NCBI GenBank assembly: GCA_023400985.1
Contig: JAEXEN010000030.1
Span: forward strand, 1-64,000
From: Bacillota bacterium
GTDB taxonomy: Bacteria > Bacillota > Clostridia > Christensenellales > CAG-138
Length of the DNA: 64,000 bases
Direction of reading: 5' to 3'
A model generated the notes under the pieces. That model saw nothing but the letters and a program-made list of their open reading frames with translations, was not told where the DNA came from and ran no database searches. Made by a program: the position numbers and the translations under genes. This document shows, one piece after another, positions 17,397 to 26,632 of the stretch (position 1 is the stretch's first letter; every line of letters starts with the position of its first letter).

Positions 17397-19040
17397 TTAC
17401 CCATTTGGGGTATAGAGGTACCATTTATCCGCCGTGCGCAGGGTATCCGGCTCACGTGCGCCCGTTACGCCGCGGATCGTGGAATCGTACACGATGCTGT
17501 TGAGCCGGAAATAGAGCGTAAGGAACGGAAGCTCCTTTACAAACTGCATTTCAAACGCGCTCGCCGCCGCGCGGTAGGCCGTTTCGTCCGCGGCGGAAAG
17601 CATGTTGTTCACCAAATCGCTCAGTTCCGTACTCGAATATTTGCCGTAGTTTCTCACGCCGTTCGCGTCGACAAAGGCGGAAAGGATCCCGTCTCTCGAT
17701 AGGTTGAAGCCGCAGAGCGCAAGGTCGAACTCGCCCGCGGAAAGTTTTTGCGAAAACGCGTTATCCGCTTCCGTAAGCGAATACGCCGCGGGCACGACCT
17801 CCACCTGTATGCCGAGCTCGAGAAGCTGCGCGGCGATGTCGTTTGCCGCGTCCTCGCGCAGGTTGTCGGCGGTATCGGTGACGAGCAAGGTGAACGTAAG
17901 CTTGTCCGTCCGCGAGCTGTTTGCTTCCAAAAAGCCGTCGTTATCCACGTCCGCATAGCCCGCCTCCTTCAAAAGGGCAAGCGCGCGGGCGGGATCGTAA
18001 TCGTATACCTTGGAAGCGGAATCATACAGCCACGAATCGGGCGCGATGGGCACGTCGCAGGCCTGCGCGCGGTTCATGTAGACGTTGGTGATGATCTTGC
18101 TGCGGTCGATGCCGCACGCGAGCGCCATGCGTACGTTCACGTTTTTGAGCGCGGCGTCAGAGCTATTTAAAAACAAAAACTCCGCATTTTGGGTAAGGAT
18201 ATCATATACGGTCGTGATGCCTTCCTCACGGTACTTGCCCGCCGTTACGGCCGAGGTGGGCACCATATCGAGCTGACCCGCCGCATAGGAGGCGAGCGCC
18301 GTTTCGTTGTTGTCGCGCGCGATGAAGTTGATGGTATCGATGTAGGGCCTTTGCTTCCACCAGTTATCATTCGCGCCCAAAGTAAGAAGCTCGCTCGAGG
18401 AATACGTCACCTTAAACGGCCCCGTGCCGACGGGTGTCGCTGCGGAGGCGGAATCCGCGCGCATGATGGGCACGGTGAGCGCGTACAGCGACGCTATACC
18501 CGCCGCCTTCATGGTGACGCGCACGGTGTATTCATCGATCGCCTCTACGCTTTGTATTTTCGCCGCATGGTAACTGTAGTAGGACGCCGGCATGGAAAAA
18601 AGCCTGTCATAGGTATATTTCACGTCGGCCGCAGTGACCTTTTCCCCGTTGTCGTGCCAGTGGGCGCTGTTTCTTAAATTGAGCGTCCAGACCTTGCCGC
18701 TTTCGTCGCACGACCATGTTTCCGCAAGCCCCGCAACGAGCGCGCTCGTTTGGTCCACGCTCAAAAGCCCCTCGAAGATAAGCGAGAAAACGTTGAGCAT
18801 TTCCTCGGTATTCACGCTGAGCGGGTCCAGACGGTCCGCGTTTGTGGGCATGGGAAGGTTCAGTTCCCCGCCCTGCGCGGGCAAAGGCTCGGTTGTGGGC
18901 GTGGGTAAAACCACGGGTGCGCTCGCTTGCGGCTCTTCGGCCTTTTTGCAGCCGAAGGCTGAGAGCACAGTAAGCGCAACAAAAAGCGCCGCGAGCCTTT
19001 TTACAACTTTACGAGCCGGTTCGGCCAAGCTCCTTTTCAT
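17397..19040 (-). CDS. peptide/nickel-type ABC substrate-binding lipoprotein (SBP_bac_5)
   Basis: A 547-residue solute-binding protein of the oligopeptide/nickel family. The signal peptide ends in a lipobox-like SAFGC (Cys31), followed by a Pro-rich linker and the family fold, with PTNADRLDPLSVNTEEMLNV, the motif LNLRNSAHWHDNGEKVTAADVKYTYDRLF and VRMALACGIDRSKI. The start at MKRSLAEPARK has GAGGAA five bases upstream; it overlaps the transglycosylase stop by 32 bases. No permease or ATPase genes are adjacent, so it is an orphan binding protein that must use subunits encoded elsewhere or has another role. Confidence 0.88.
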   Translation of the reverse strand: MKRSLAEPARKVVKRLAALFVALTVLSAFGCKKAEEPQASAPVVLPTPTTEPLPAQGGELNLPMPTNADRLDPLSVNTEEMLNVFSLIFEGLLSVDQTSALVAGLAETWSCDESGKVWTLNLRNSAHWHDNGEKVTAADVKYTYDRLFSMPASYYSYHAAKIQSVEAIDEYTVRVTMKAAGIASLYALTVPIMRADSASAATPVGTGPFKVTYSSSELLTLGANDNWWKQRPYIDTINFIARDNNETALASYAAGQLDMVPTSAVTAGKYREEGITTVYDILTQNAEFLFLNSSDAALKNVNVRMALACGIDRSKIITNVYMNRAQACDVPIAPDSWLYDSASKVYDYDPARALALLKEAGYADVDNDGFLEANSSRTDKLTFTLLVTDTADNLREDAANDIAAQLLELGIQVEVVPAAYSLTEADNAFSQKLSAGEFDLALCGFNLSRDGILSAFVDANGVRNYGKYSSTELSDLVNNMLSAADETAYRAAASAFEMQFVKELPFLTLYFRLNSIVYDSTIRGVTGAREPDTLRTADKWYLYTPNG

Positions 19041-19632
19041 ACAGTTCCTCGTATTTTCGGGCTGCATAGCCCACTTTTTCCACATAGTTCTCGGTTTCCT
19101 TAAAAGGGATGCTCGTAAGCCGCCCCTCCCGAGAATATTCCTCGCTGTTCAGCCATTTCTCCACGTTTCCCGGCCCCGCGTTATACGCGGCGAGCACCTT
19201 ACTCGTATCGCCATCGCCGTAGCGATCGCTCAGATATTTCAGGTACCAGCAGCCGAAACGGATGTTGTGAACGGGCTCCCAAAGCATCGCCTCGGTATAG
19301 TTTTCGACATTTAGCTTTTCGGCGATCCACGCGCCCGTTTCGGGCATGATCTGCATAAGCCCGATCGCGCCTTTGTACGAGCGGGCATCCTTCACGTTCC
19401 GGCTCTCGCAGTGGATCACCGCAGCCACAAGGTAGCGGTCGAGCGCAAATTCATCGGCGTTTTTTTTGATCTCATCCGCGTACAAAAGCGCATAGGTGCG
19501 CTTCTCCAGCACGCGCGAAACGAAAAACGCCGACGCGCTTAAAAGGATCACGAGCGCAAGCCCCAGAAGGATTATCCGTACAAAGCGGGGCGTCGCTTTA
19601 TATTTGCTGTTGCTGCGCTTTGGCTTTGCCAT
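19009..19632 (-). CDS. membrane-anchored lytic transglycosylase (SLT family)
   Basis: Cleaves peptidoglycan glycan strands at the cell surface. The 207-residue protein has one membrane helix (about 17-39) and an SLT (goose-lysozyme-like) domain with catalytic Glu76 in HCESRN, GAIGLMQIMPETG, and the C-terminal AYNAGPGNVEKWL block. It lies between coaE and the peptide-binding lipoprotein; its start overlaps the coaE stop by one base and its 3' end overlaps the next gene, so translation is coupled. Confidence 0.93.
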   Translation of the reverse strand: MAKPKRSNSKYKATPRFVRIILLGLALVILLSASAFFVSRVLEKRTYALLYADEIKKNADEFALDRYLVAAVIHCESRNVKDARSYKGAIGLMQIMPETGAWIAEKLNVENYTEAMLWEPVHNIRFGCWYLKYLSDRYGDGDTSKVLAAYNAGPGNVEKWLNSEEYSREGRLTSIPFKETENYVEKVGYAARKYEELYEKELGRTGS

Positions 19633-20231
19633 TAAGGCTCCTTTATAACGGCGTCATACAACGCGTCCACACGTTCATATAGGGCGCCGAGTCCCTGGGA
19701 ATTCTCGATCACTTTGTCTGCGTAGGCGCGCTTTTTCTCCTGCGGCATCTGCGCGGCTATGCGTGAAAGCGCGGCCTTGCGGCTAAGATTGTCCCGCGCC
19801 ATGATGCGCTTGACTCGCGTTTCGTCGTCCGCGGTCACGAGCCACACGCGGTCCACCTTTTTATACTCGCCCGTTTCGATGAGGAGCGGCATATCGTACA
19901 CGACGACGGCGCCCGGATCGTTTTGTAAAATTTTCGCCGCACGATCGCGCATGGCGCTTAAAATACGCGGATGCAGGATAGCGTTGAGTAAAAACCTTTT
20001 TTCCTCGTTTTTAAATACGATCGACGCGAGCTTTCTCCTGTCGAGCGAACCGTCGGAAGCAATCACCTCCGCACCGAACGCCGCGGCGATCTCCTCTAAT
20101 CCCTTTGCGCCGCTCGAGGTTTGTGCATGCGAAAATTCGTCCGCGTCGAGCACATGCGCGCCGCGCTCGGAGAGCCGCTTCGCGACGGTGGATTTGCCGG
20201 AGCCTATGGAGCCCGTCAAGCCTATCAGCAT
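19632..20231 (-). CDS. coaE: dephospho-CoA kinase
   Basis: Last step of coenzyme A synthesis: phosphorylates dephospho-CoA. The 199-residue protein has the P-loop GLTGSIGSGKSTVAK, the DADEFSHA motif that binds substrate, and the lid segment LSRKAALSRIAAQ, all diagnostic of CoaE. It follows polA by 12 bases; the polA-coaE pairing is common in Bacillota. Confidence 0.97.
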   Translation of the reverse strand: MLIGLTGSIGSGKSTVAKRLSERGAHVLDADEFSHAQTSSGAKGLEEIAAAFGAEVIASDGSLDRRKLASIVFKNEEKRFLLNAILHPRILSAMRDRAAKILQNDPGAVVVYDMPLLIETGEYKKVDRVWLVTADDETRVKRIMARDNLSRKAALSRIAAQMPQEKKRAYADKVIENSQGLGALYERVDALYDAVIKEP

Positions 20232-20243
20232 AAACGGTCCCGC

Positions 20244-22814
20244 CTACTTCGTATCGAACCAGCTTCTGCCGGTCCGTACATCCGCAAGAAGCGGCACGCG
20301 AAGTTTCATGGCGTTTTGCATGCAATCGCAAAGTATCTCGCCCGCGCGCCTGGCTTCCTCCCCCGGTGCGTCGATGATCAATTCGTCGTGTATCTGCAGG
20401 ATGAGCTTCGATTTCAAGCCTTCTTTTTGAAGCGCGTCGCATACGCGCACCATGGCGAGCTTGATGATATCCGCAGCCGTCCCCTGCAAGGGCATGTTCA
20501 TGGCCACACGTTCGCCGAAGGAGCGGGTGTTATAGTTGGAGGACTTCAGCTCGGGAAGCTCTCTGCGCCTGCCCATGAGCGTTTTCACATAGCCTAGGCG
20601 CTTTCCTTCCTCTACGGCGGAATGCATGTATTCCCTTACGCCGCTGTAGCGGTCAAGATACATTTTGATGTAATCCCCGGCCTGCTTGCGGCTTACGCCA
20701 AGGTTCTTCGCGAGGCCGAAATCGCTGATGCCGTACACGATGCCGAAATTGACAGCCTTGGCGGCGCTGCGCTGCGCGCTCGTGACCTCACGAAACGGCA
20801 CGCCGAACACCTCCGACGCCGTGCGGGCGTGGATGTCCGCGCCGTCGTTGAAAGCCGCAATCATGCGCTCGTCGCCGCTCATATGGGCAAGGAGCCGGAG
20901 CTCTATCTGCGAATAGTCCGCCCCCACGAGCACATTGCCCTCGCTCGCGACAAAGGCCTTGCGTATCTCGCGGCCCACTTCCGTGCGCACGGGGATGTTT
21001 TGCAGATTGGGCTCGGTGCTTGAAATGCGGCCTGTGGCGGCTACGTTTTGGTTGAAGCTCGTATGCACGCGGCCGGTCTTTTGATCGGTAAGGTTCAACA
21101 GCCCGTCGATAAACGTGCTTTTGAGCTTCGATAAAAAGCGGTACTCCGTAACGAGCTTCACGATGGGGTGCATATCCTCGAGCGCCTCGAGCGTCTCCGC
21201 ATCCGTGGAGTAGCCGGATTTGTTCTTTTTCTGCGTCGGCAGCCTCAAGGTATCGAAAAGCACCGCGCCGAGCTGCTTTGTGGAAAGTATGTTGAAGTTT
21301 GAGCCCGCCTGCGCGTAAATCTGCTCCTCGAGCATCCTTATGCGCGCGGAGAATGTTTCGCCGAGTTCCTTTGCGGCATTTAAGTCCATCCGAAATCCCG
21401 TGCGCTCCATGTCGAAAAGCACCCGCGCAAGCGGCAGCTCCACCTCGTTATAAAGGTCGAGAAGCGCCTTTTCCTTCATTTCCGCGAGCATTTCCGTCTG
21501 GAGCCTGAAGAGCGCGCAGGCGTTCGGGACGTTGAGGCCCATGCGCTCCGCGCAGAGCGTTTTATAAGAATCCGCGGGGTGGATGGCGTGCAGCAGATAA
21601 TCGGCAAGCATCGCGTCAAAGCGCGGCCCCTCTATTTTCACGCCGTAAAGCGTCGCGAGGTGCATGAAGCGCTTGGAATCGAAAAAGAGCTTTTCCGTGC
21701 TTTCGCTTTCGAGTATGGGCTTTAATGCGAGGAGCACTTGCTCCTCATCGAGCCCCTGCTCAAAGAGCGTAGCATTCAAAACGATCTCATACTGCTCCGT
21801 TTCGCCCGCGGCGACAAGCAAGGAGCTTTCCGCGTACAGCGCCGCCTTTTTTGTATGTTTCAGCGTTTCGCAAAGCGCATTCAGCGAAGGGATATCGTTC
21901 ACCTTACGAGTCGCAACTTCCGCCATGGCTTCTGCTATGGGCGCCGCGGCGCTTTCCTCGCCTTTCGGCAGGCGGTTTAAAAGGCTCCGAAGTTCGAGCT
22001 CGTTCATCATAGGCACGGCCGAGGCCATACGCGCGGGTGAAAATACGCAGTCGTTGAGCGTGAAGCATACCGGCGCGTCGGTATGGATGGTACCCAGCCG
22101 GTAACTCATACGCCCAAGCTCCGCGTTTTCCGCAAGCTTAACGCGCAGCGCTCCGGTCTCCTCCTCGGCATGGCTTAAGGTCTCTTCAAGCGTGCCGTAT
22201 TTTTGCAAAAGTTTGAGCGCCGTCTTTTCGCCCACGCCCGGAATACCCGGAAGATGGTCGGAGCTGTCGCCCATGAGACCCTTCAAATCGACCATTTGCT
22301 GCGGTTTTAGGCCATACTGCTGCATGAGCTCGTTTTCGTCGTATTCGACGGTATCCGAAATGCCCTTTTTGGTCATGAGCACATGCGTTTTATCGCTGAC
22401 AAGCTGCAACGCGTCGCGGTCGCCCGTGACGAGGAGAGCGTCGATCCCCTTTTCGTTTGCGAGCCGCGCGTAGGTGCCGATGATGTCGTCCGCCTCGTAG
22501 CGCTCCACCTCGCACACGGCGATACCCATCTTTTTTAAAAGCTCCTTGACGAGCGGGAACTGTGCGCGAAGGTCGTCCGGCGTTTCCTTGCGGCCCGCCT
22601 TATACTCGTCGTAGACCTCGTGGCGGAAGGTGGGGCCGTGCATATCAAACGCCACCACAAGATGGCTCGGCTCATAAGGCAAAAGCTTTAAGAGCATGTT
22701 CACAAAGCCGAAGATCGCGCCCGTCGGCACGCCCGATTTTGCCGTCATGGAAGGAAGCGCCCAGTAGGCGCGGTGCATCAGGCTGTTTCCGTCGATCGCG
22801 ATGAGTTTTTGCAT
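20244..22814 (-). CDS. polA: DNA polymerase I
   Basis: Repair and Okazaki-fragment polymerase, 856 residues. Domains: 5'-3' exonuclease (about 1-290, IDGNSLMHRAYWALP and the DADDIIGTYA-like EADDIIGTYARLA), a 3'-5' exonuclease-like region (about 305-480) in which the usual DxE motif is absent (ALYAESSLLV), so proofreading is probably lost as in many Gram-positive PolI enzymes, and the family A polymerase domain with motif A DYSQIELRLLAH, motif B RSAAKAVNFGIVYG and motif C QIHDELIID. The start MQKLIAIDG has AGGAGG upstream; a longer frame is not supported. Confidence 0.97.
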   Translation of the reverse strand: MQKLIAIDGNSLMHRAYWALPSMTAKSGVPTGAIFGFVNMLLKLLPYEPSHLVVAFDMHGPTFRHEVYDEYKAGRKETPDDLRAQFPLVKELLKKMGIAVCEVERYEADDIIGTYARLANEKGIDALLVTGDRDALQLVSDKTHVLMTKKGISDTVEYDENELMQQYGLKPQQMVDLKGLMGDSSDHLPGIPGVGEKTALKLLQKYGTLEETLSHAEEETGALRVKLAENAELGRMSYRLGTIHTDAPVCFTLNDCVFSPARMASAVPMMNELELRSLLNRLPKGEESAAAPIAEAMAEVATRKVNDIPSLNALCETLKHTKKAALYAESSLLVAAGETEQYEIVLNATLFEQGLDEEQVLLALKPILESESTEKLFFDSKRFMHLATLYGVKIEGPRFDAMLADYLLHAIHPADSYKTLCAERMGLNVPNACALFRLQTEMLAEMKEKALLDLYNEVELPLARVLFDMERTGFRMDLNAAKELGETFSARIRMLEEQIYAQAGSNFNILSTKQLGAVLFDTLRLPTQKKNKSGYSTDAETLEALEDMHPIVKLVTEYRFLSKLKSTFIDGLLNLTDQKTGRVHTSFNQNVAATGRISSTEPNLQNIPVRTEVGREIRKAFVASEGNVLVGADYSQIELRLLAHMSGDERMIAAFNDGADIHARTASEVFGVPFREVTSAQRSAAKAVNFGIVYGISDFGLAKNLGVSRKQAGDYIKMYLDRYSGVREYMHSAVEEGKRLGYVKTLMGRRRELPELKSSNYNTRSFGERVAMNMPLQGTAADIIKLAMVRVCDALQKEGLKSKLILQIHDELIIDAPGEEARRAGEILCDCMQNAMKLRVPLLADVRTGRSWFDTK

Positions 22815-22879
22815 AAAGATCCTCCTGCGGAAATCATGGCACGATAAGCGCCGCGTGTAAATCAAACAGTCCGTGAATT

Positions 22880-24193
22880 TTACGCCGTGATGACGTCGTA
22901 CACCATCGGCGCGTGCACGGGCGGTTCTTTTGAGAGTTCAAACGCGCTTTGGAACATGGCGAGGGCTTCATGAAGCCTTTCCTCGCCGTTTACATAAAAC
23001 GTGGCGACGGGCTCCCCTTTTTCCACGCGCGCACCCATGCGCTTACGCATAACAAGCCCCACGGCGTAGTCGATGGGGTCGCCTTTCTTCTCGCGCCCGG
23101 CGCCGAGCATCTGCGCGGCGACGCCGATGCGCTCCGCGTTCATGGCGTGGATATAACCCTCGCCTCCAAGCGGCACAGGAATTTTCCTGTTGACCCTGCA
23201 AAGAAGCTCGGGGTCCGCAATGCAGGCGGTATCGCCGCCGAGCGCCTCGAGCATGGCGGAAAGCCGCCGCAGGCCCTCGCCGCTTACAAGCGCGGTCTTG
23301 AGTTTTTGCCGCGCTTCCGCCCCGGAGCTTGCAAGCCCCGATATCAAAAGCATATGGGAGGCGAGAAGCATGCATACCTCGTAAAGCGGATCGTCCTCCG
23401 GCACCTTGCCACTTAGGAGTTCGATGGCCTCCTTCACCTCGAGGCCGTTGCCGACGCTGAGCCCGAGCGGCTGGTTCATATCCGTGATGACGGCCACGGT
23501 ATTTTTATGTAAAAGCTTTCCGATCTTCACCATGGTATGCGCGAGTTCCTTGGAGCTTTCAAGCGTTTGCATGAACGCGCCGGTGCCTGTTTTCACATCG
23601 AGCACGATGGCGTCCGCGCCCGCGGCGAGCTTTTTGCTCATCACGCTCGACGCTATGAGGGGAATGCTCTGCACGGTGCTCGTCACGTCGCGAAGCGCAT
23701 ACATTTTGCGGTCGGCCGGCACAAGCCCCTCGCTCTGGCCGATGACGCATACGCCGATCCCGCGCACGATCTCCTTAAAACGCGCTTCGCTTACGTTTAC
23801 GCTGACACCGGAAACGGCCTCGAGCTTGTCGAGCGTGCCGCCCGTATGCCCGAGCCCCCTGCCCGACATCTTCGCGACCGTGCCGCCGCACGCCGCCACG
23901 AGCGGCGCGATCACGAGCGTCGTGGTATCGCCCACGCCGCCCGTGGAATGTTTATCGACCTTTACCCCGGGAAGGTCGCTTAAATCCACCGTCTTGCCCG
24001 AGTTTTTCATGGCCATGGTGAGCTGCGAGGTCTCCTCACCGCTCATGCCCTTCAGGCACACCGCCATCATCCAAGCGGACATTTGATAATCCGGCACATC
24101 GCCTACGGTAAAGCCGTTTACGATAAATTCTATTTCCTCTTTGGTATGCTCATATCCGAGGCGCTTCGCCTCGATCAGGTCCACCATGCGCAT
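22880..24193 (-). CDS. pdp: pyrimidine-nucleoside (thymidine) phosphorylase
   Basis: Cytoplasmic salvage enzyme that splits thymidine, uridine or deoxyuridine with phosphate. The 437-residue length and the family signature SGRGLGHTGGTLDKLEA, together with VDKHSTGGVGDTTTL and KTGTGAFM, identify it. Specificity between the Pdp and DeoA subtypes cannot be settled here, but the length and Gram-positive context favour Pdp. GGAGGG lies seven bases before the first ATG. It is 65 bases upstream of polA in the same direction. Confidence 0.94.
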   Translation of the reverse strand: MRMVDLIEAKRLGYEHTKEEIEFIVNGFTVGDVPDYQMSAWMMAVCLKGMSGEETSQLTMAMKNSGKTVDLSDLPGVKVDKHSTGGVGDTTTLVIAPLVAACGGTVAKMSGRGLGHTGGTLDKLEAVSGVSVNVSEARFKEIVRGIGVCVIGQSEGLVPADRKMYALRDVTSTVQSIPLIASSVMSKKLAAGADAIVLDVKTGTGAFMQTLESSKELAHTMVKIGKLLHKNTVAVITDMNQPLGLSVGNGLEVKEAIELLSGKVPEDDPLYEVCMLLASHMLLISGLASSGAEARQKLKTALVSGEGLRRLSAMLEALGGDTACIADPELLCRVNRKIPVPLGGEGYIHAMNAERIGVAAQMLGAGREKKGDPIDYAVGLVMRKRMGARVEKGEPVATFYVNGEERLHEALAMFQSAFELSKEPPVHAPMVYDVITA

Positions 24194-24246
24194 AAAGCGG
24201 CCCTCCTAATTCCAAGTGGGAAAAGAAAAGCGCAGCCGACGGCGCT

Positions 24247-24439
24247 TAAGGTAAGGGGTGTCGAACCCTTGCGCCTCAAAACTGCCAGTTTGGCGCACGT
24301 CTTTGTCATCGTCGGTCGCCGTAGGGCCCCCGCGCAAGGCCACAGGCCTTGCGTGCGGTGCCTACGTCGAGTACCAGCAACACGACGATGGCGTGCTTTC
24401 CGGCCCTCTAAACCGCAAGGGTTCGACTCCCTTACCTTA
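24247..24439. repeat. long inverted-repeat element with tRNA T-arm-like ends
   Basis: A 27-base left arm (24247-24273) is the reverse complement of a 26-base right arm (24414-24439), differing only in GTG versus AG at the T-loop position. The right arm contains a perfect tRNA-style T stem-loop (AAGGG-TTCGACT-CCCTT), and the outer bases pair like an acceptor stem. Inside are more nested pairs: CATCGTCG/CGACGATG (24307-24314 with 24383-24390), GTAGG/CCTAC, and an apical hairpin GCAAGGCC/GGCCTTGC with an ACA loop (24334-24352). The whole can fold into one long rod. It may be a structured RNA or a small mobile repeat; no function is known. It fills most of the 322-base gap between pdp and the amidase. 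Confidence 0.6.
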
Positions 24440-24515
24440 TCCGTTGCCGCGCGTGCAAGAAAAGTTTAGCACACTAAACACCGCATTTCAAGAAATCGGG
24501 ACATTTCACCTAGGC

Positions 24516-25001
24516 TTACCACGTCCTCGCGCCCTCCACATGGAGGTAGCGTATCCTTTCGTAAAAATAGCTCGAGAGCGGGCGCATATAGGAATCGTAG
24601 GTATGGGTGGCGACGTAAATCTCCGTCCCCGTCACCTGCACGATAAACGGCGTATGGTAAAAGCGGCCGGAGGCCGTGCCGAGCTGCACGACGTCCCCTT
24701 TCATCATTTCCTCCCGCGCGGCTTCACGCATATAGGGGCCGACGCCGAGGTTGTTTACCATGAAGGAATGAAACGGCATGACGCCCGTCCACGACGGTGC
24801 CCTGTCGTAAGAGCTCTTGTAATACCAGCCCGCACCGGGCGTGTAGTTCATTACGCCGGAACCGGCAAACACGCACTGCGAAGAGAAGTTGGTGCAGTCG
24901 CCCCCAAGGTTTTCAAAATCATAAAACGCGGGATTGCGTTTAAGCGCCCACTTTTTAGCGTAGGCCGCTGCAGCCTCGCGGTCGTATACGATAGATCGCA
25001 T
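24516..25001 (-). CDS. amidase-domain protein (Amidase_6-like cysteine hydrolase)
   Basis: A 161-residue single-domain protein. The pattern DREAAAAYAKKWALKRNPAF, GGDCTNFSSQCVFAGSGVMN (candidate catalytic Cys) and HTPFIVQV (candidate His) matches the putative amidase family found in clostridial spore or cortex and wall proteins. No signal peptide is visible, so it may act in the cytoplasm or mother cell. A strong GGAGGGGG ribosome site precedes the ATG. It is divergent from the tocopherol-cyclase-like gene. Confidence 0.82.
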   Translation of the reverse strand: MRSIVYDREAAAAYAKKWALKRNPAFYDFENLGGDCTNFSSQCVFAGSGVMNYTPGAGWYYKSSYDRAPSWTGVMPFHSFMVNNLGVGPYMREAAREEMMKGDVVQLGTASGRFYHTPFIVQVTGTEIYVATHTYDSYMRPLSSYFYERIRYLHVEGARTW

Positions 25002-25099
25002 TCACTCACCCCCTCCAACATGCTTACGTCTTGAAATGCGCAAATATTTGAAAAAAGCGGCGCGTAAATGGGAAAAACAATGGGGACGGAGGGATGCGC

Positions 25100-25999
25100 A
25101 TGCGGGGTTTTTACGGGATAGGCGAAACGAAAAACTATTTTGAGGGCTTTTACTTCAAGCAGACTTCGGAGAAAAGCACGGTGGCGGTGATACCGGCGCT
25201 CCACGCGGACCAAAGCGGGCGGCGCTTCGCCTCCGTGCAGGTGATAACAGACGAGGTCTCCGGCTTCGTGCGCTTTCCCATGGAACGCTTCGAAGCGAGC
25301 GAAAGCCTCTTTTTCTTCCGCATGGGGAAATGCGTGTTCCGTGAGAACGGGCTTGAGATGAGCCTTCGCACGAACGCGCTCGAGGTGAGCGGCAGGCTTG
25401 TATTCGGGCCGTTTGAGGCGCTTTCGTCATCCATCATGGGTCCGTTTGAGCACGTGCCGAACATGCAGTGCCGCCACCGCGTGGTGAGTATGTTCCACAG
25501 CGTATTCGGCACGCTTACCGTCAACGGAAAACGCTTCGTATTCGACGACGCATTGGGCTACATCGAGGGCGACCGCGGCAGTTCCTTCCCCGCGCGCTAC
25601 CTCTGGACGCATTTTGCACACAAAAAAGAGAATCTCTCGCTGATGCTTTCCGTGGCCGATATTCCCCTCATGCGAACGAAATTCACAGGCATACTGTGCC
25701 CCATCCTTTACGGCGGCAAAGAGTATCGCCTTGCCACCTACCGTGGGGCAAAGCTCGTCTTCCTTGGCGACAATGCCGTATGCATCAAGCAGGGCGCATA
25801 CAGCCTGACCGCAACGCTTTTAAACGAAAACGCCCGCCTGCTCCGCGCGCCATTTAACGGCGGCATGGAACGGCACATCCATGAAAGCCCCTCCTGCACC
25901 GTGCATTACGTATTTAAAAAAGGCAAAGAGACGCTATTTGACGTGATCGGTGAAAACGCGAGCTTTGAATGCGAATACCCGGAATTTAAAAAGAAATGA
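25100..25999 (+). CDS. tocopherol cyclase-like family protein
   Basis: A 299-residue cytoplasmic protein. The segment FDDALGYIEGDRGSSFPARY followed by LWTHFAH is the hallmark of the tocopherol cyclase-like family (GYxExDxGxSFPxxYxW), and the beta-rich pattern before and after fits. Bacterial members in anaerobes do not make tocopherol and their reaction is unknown; lipid-like or isoprenoid substrates have been considered. GGAGGG lies six bases before the second ATG, which is preferred; the ATG two codons upstream directly abuts the ribosome site. Its stop touches that of cbiC, which converges on it with no terminator between. Confidence 0.78.
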   Translation: MRGFYGIGETKNYFEGFYFKQTSEKSTVAVIPALHADQSGRRFASVQVITDEVSGFVRFPMERFEASESLFFFRMGKCVFRENGLEMSLRTNALEVSGRLVFGPFEALSSSIMGPFEHVPNMQCRHRVVSMFHSVFGTLTVNGKRFVFDDALGYIEGDRGSSFPARYLWTHFAHKKENLSLMLSVADIPLMRTKFTGILCPILYGGKEYRLATYRGAKLVFLGDNAVCIKQGAYSLTATLLNENARLLRAPFNGGMERHIHESPSCTVHYVFKKGKETLFDVIGENASFECEYPEFKKK

Positions 26000-26632
26000 T
26001 CATCTCCTCGTCACCTTATACATCAGCGCGTTCACGATGGCGGCGGCAACGTTGCTGCCGCCCTTTCGGCCGCGGGCGACGATGCAGGGAATAGATGTTT
26101 TCATGATAAGCTCTTTTGCCTGTACCACATTGACGAAGCCGACCGGCACGCCGATGATGAGCGCCGGAGAAATTTTCCCTTCGCCGATCAGCTCGTAAAG
26201 GCGGACGAGCGCCGTGGGCGCGTTGCCGACGGCAAAAATAAGGGGGCCGCGAAGCCGGGCGGCCTTTTCCATAGCCACGGCGGCGCGGGTCGTGCCGTTT
26301 TCTTTCGCGGCAGCGGCAATATCCGCGTCCGCCATGAAGCAAAGCACTTCGCCCCCCAGTTTCGCAAGCGCAGGTTTGTTGACGCCCGCTTTTGCCATAT
26401 TGGTATCCGTCACGATCGTCGCGCCCGCACGAAGTGCCTCAAGCGCAAATGAAACGGCATTTTCTGAAAAATACAGCGAATCGGCATAGTCGAAATCCGC
26501 CGTGGTATGGATGACGCGCTTGATGATGGGCGCAAGCTCCGCTTCGAGCGGATGGGGAAGCTCGCTTTCGATGATCTCAAAACTGCGGCGCTCGATATCC
26601 TCGGGCAAAACGCTCTCAAGCTCTATCTTCAT
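26000..26632 (-). CDS. cbiC: cobalt-precorrin-8 methylmutase
   Basis: Moves a methyl group from C11 to C12, converting cobalt-precorrin-8 into cobyrinate. The 210-residue protein from MKIELESVLPEDIE shows VIHTTADFDYADSLYFS (family His-Thr-Thr motif), TDTNMAKAGVNK and the C-terminal GRKGGSNVAAAIVNAL. The ATG overlaps the cbiP stop (ATGA), fixing the start; a longer frame would run into cbiP. It is the last gene of the cobalamin operon. Confidence 0.95.
   Translation of the reverse strand: MKIELESVLPEDIERRSFEIIESELPHPLEAELAPIIKRVIHTTADFDYADSLYFSENAVSFALEALRAGATIVTDTNMAKAGVNKPALAKLGGEVLCFMADADIAAAAKENGTTRAAVAMEKAARLRGPLIFAVGNAPTALVRLYELIGEGKISPALIIGVPVGFVNVVQAKELIMKTSIPCIVARGRKGGSNVAAAIVNALMYKVTRR

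Noticed and set aside
24414..24440. tRNA gene suggested by a perfect T-arm sequence
   Set aside because: There is no D-arm or anticodon arm upstream at the right spacing, and the mirrored left arm explains the sequence as part of an inverted repeat.
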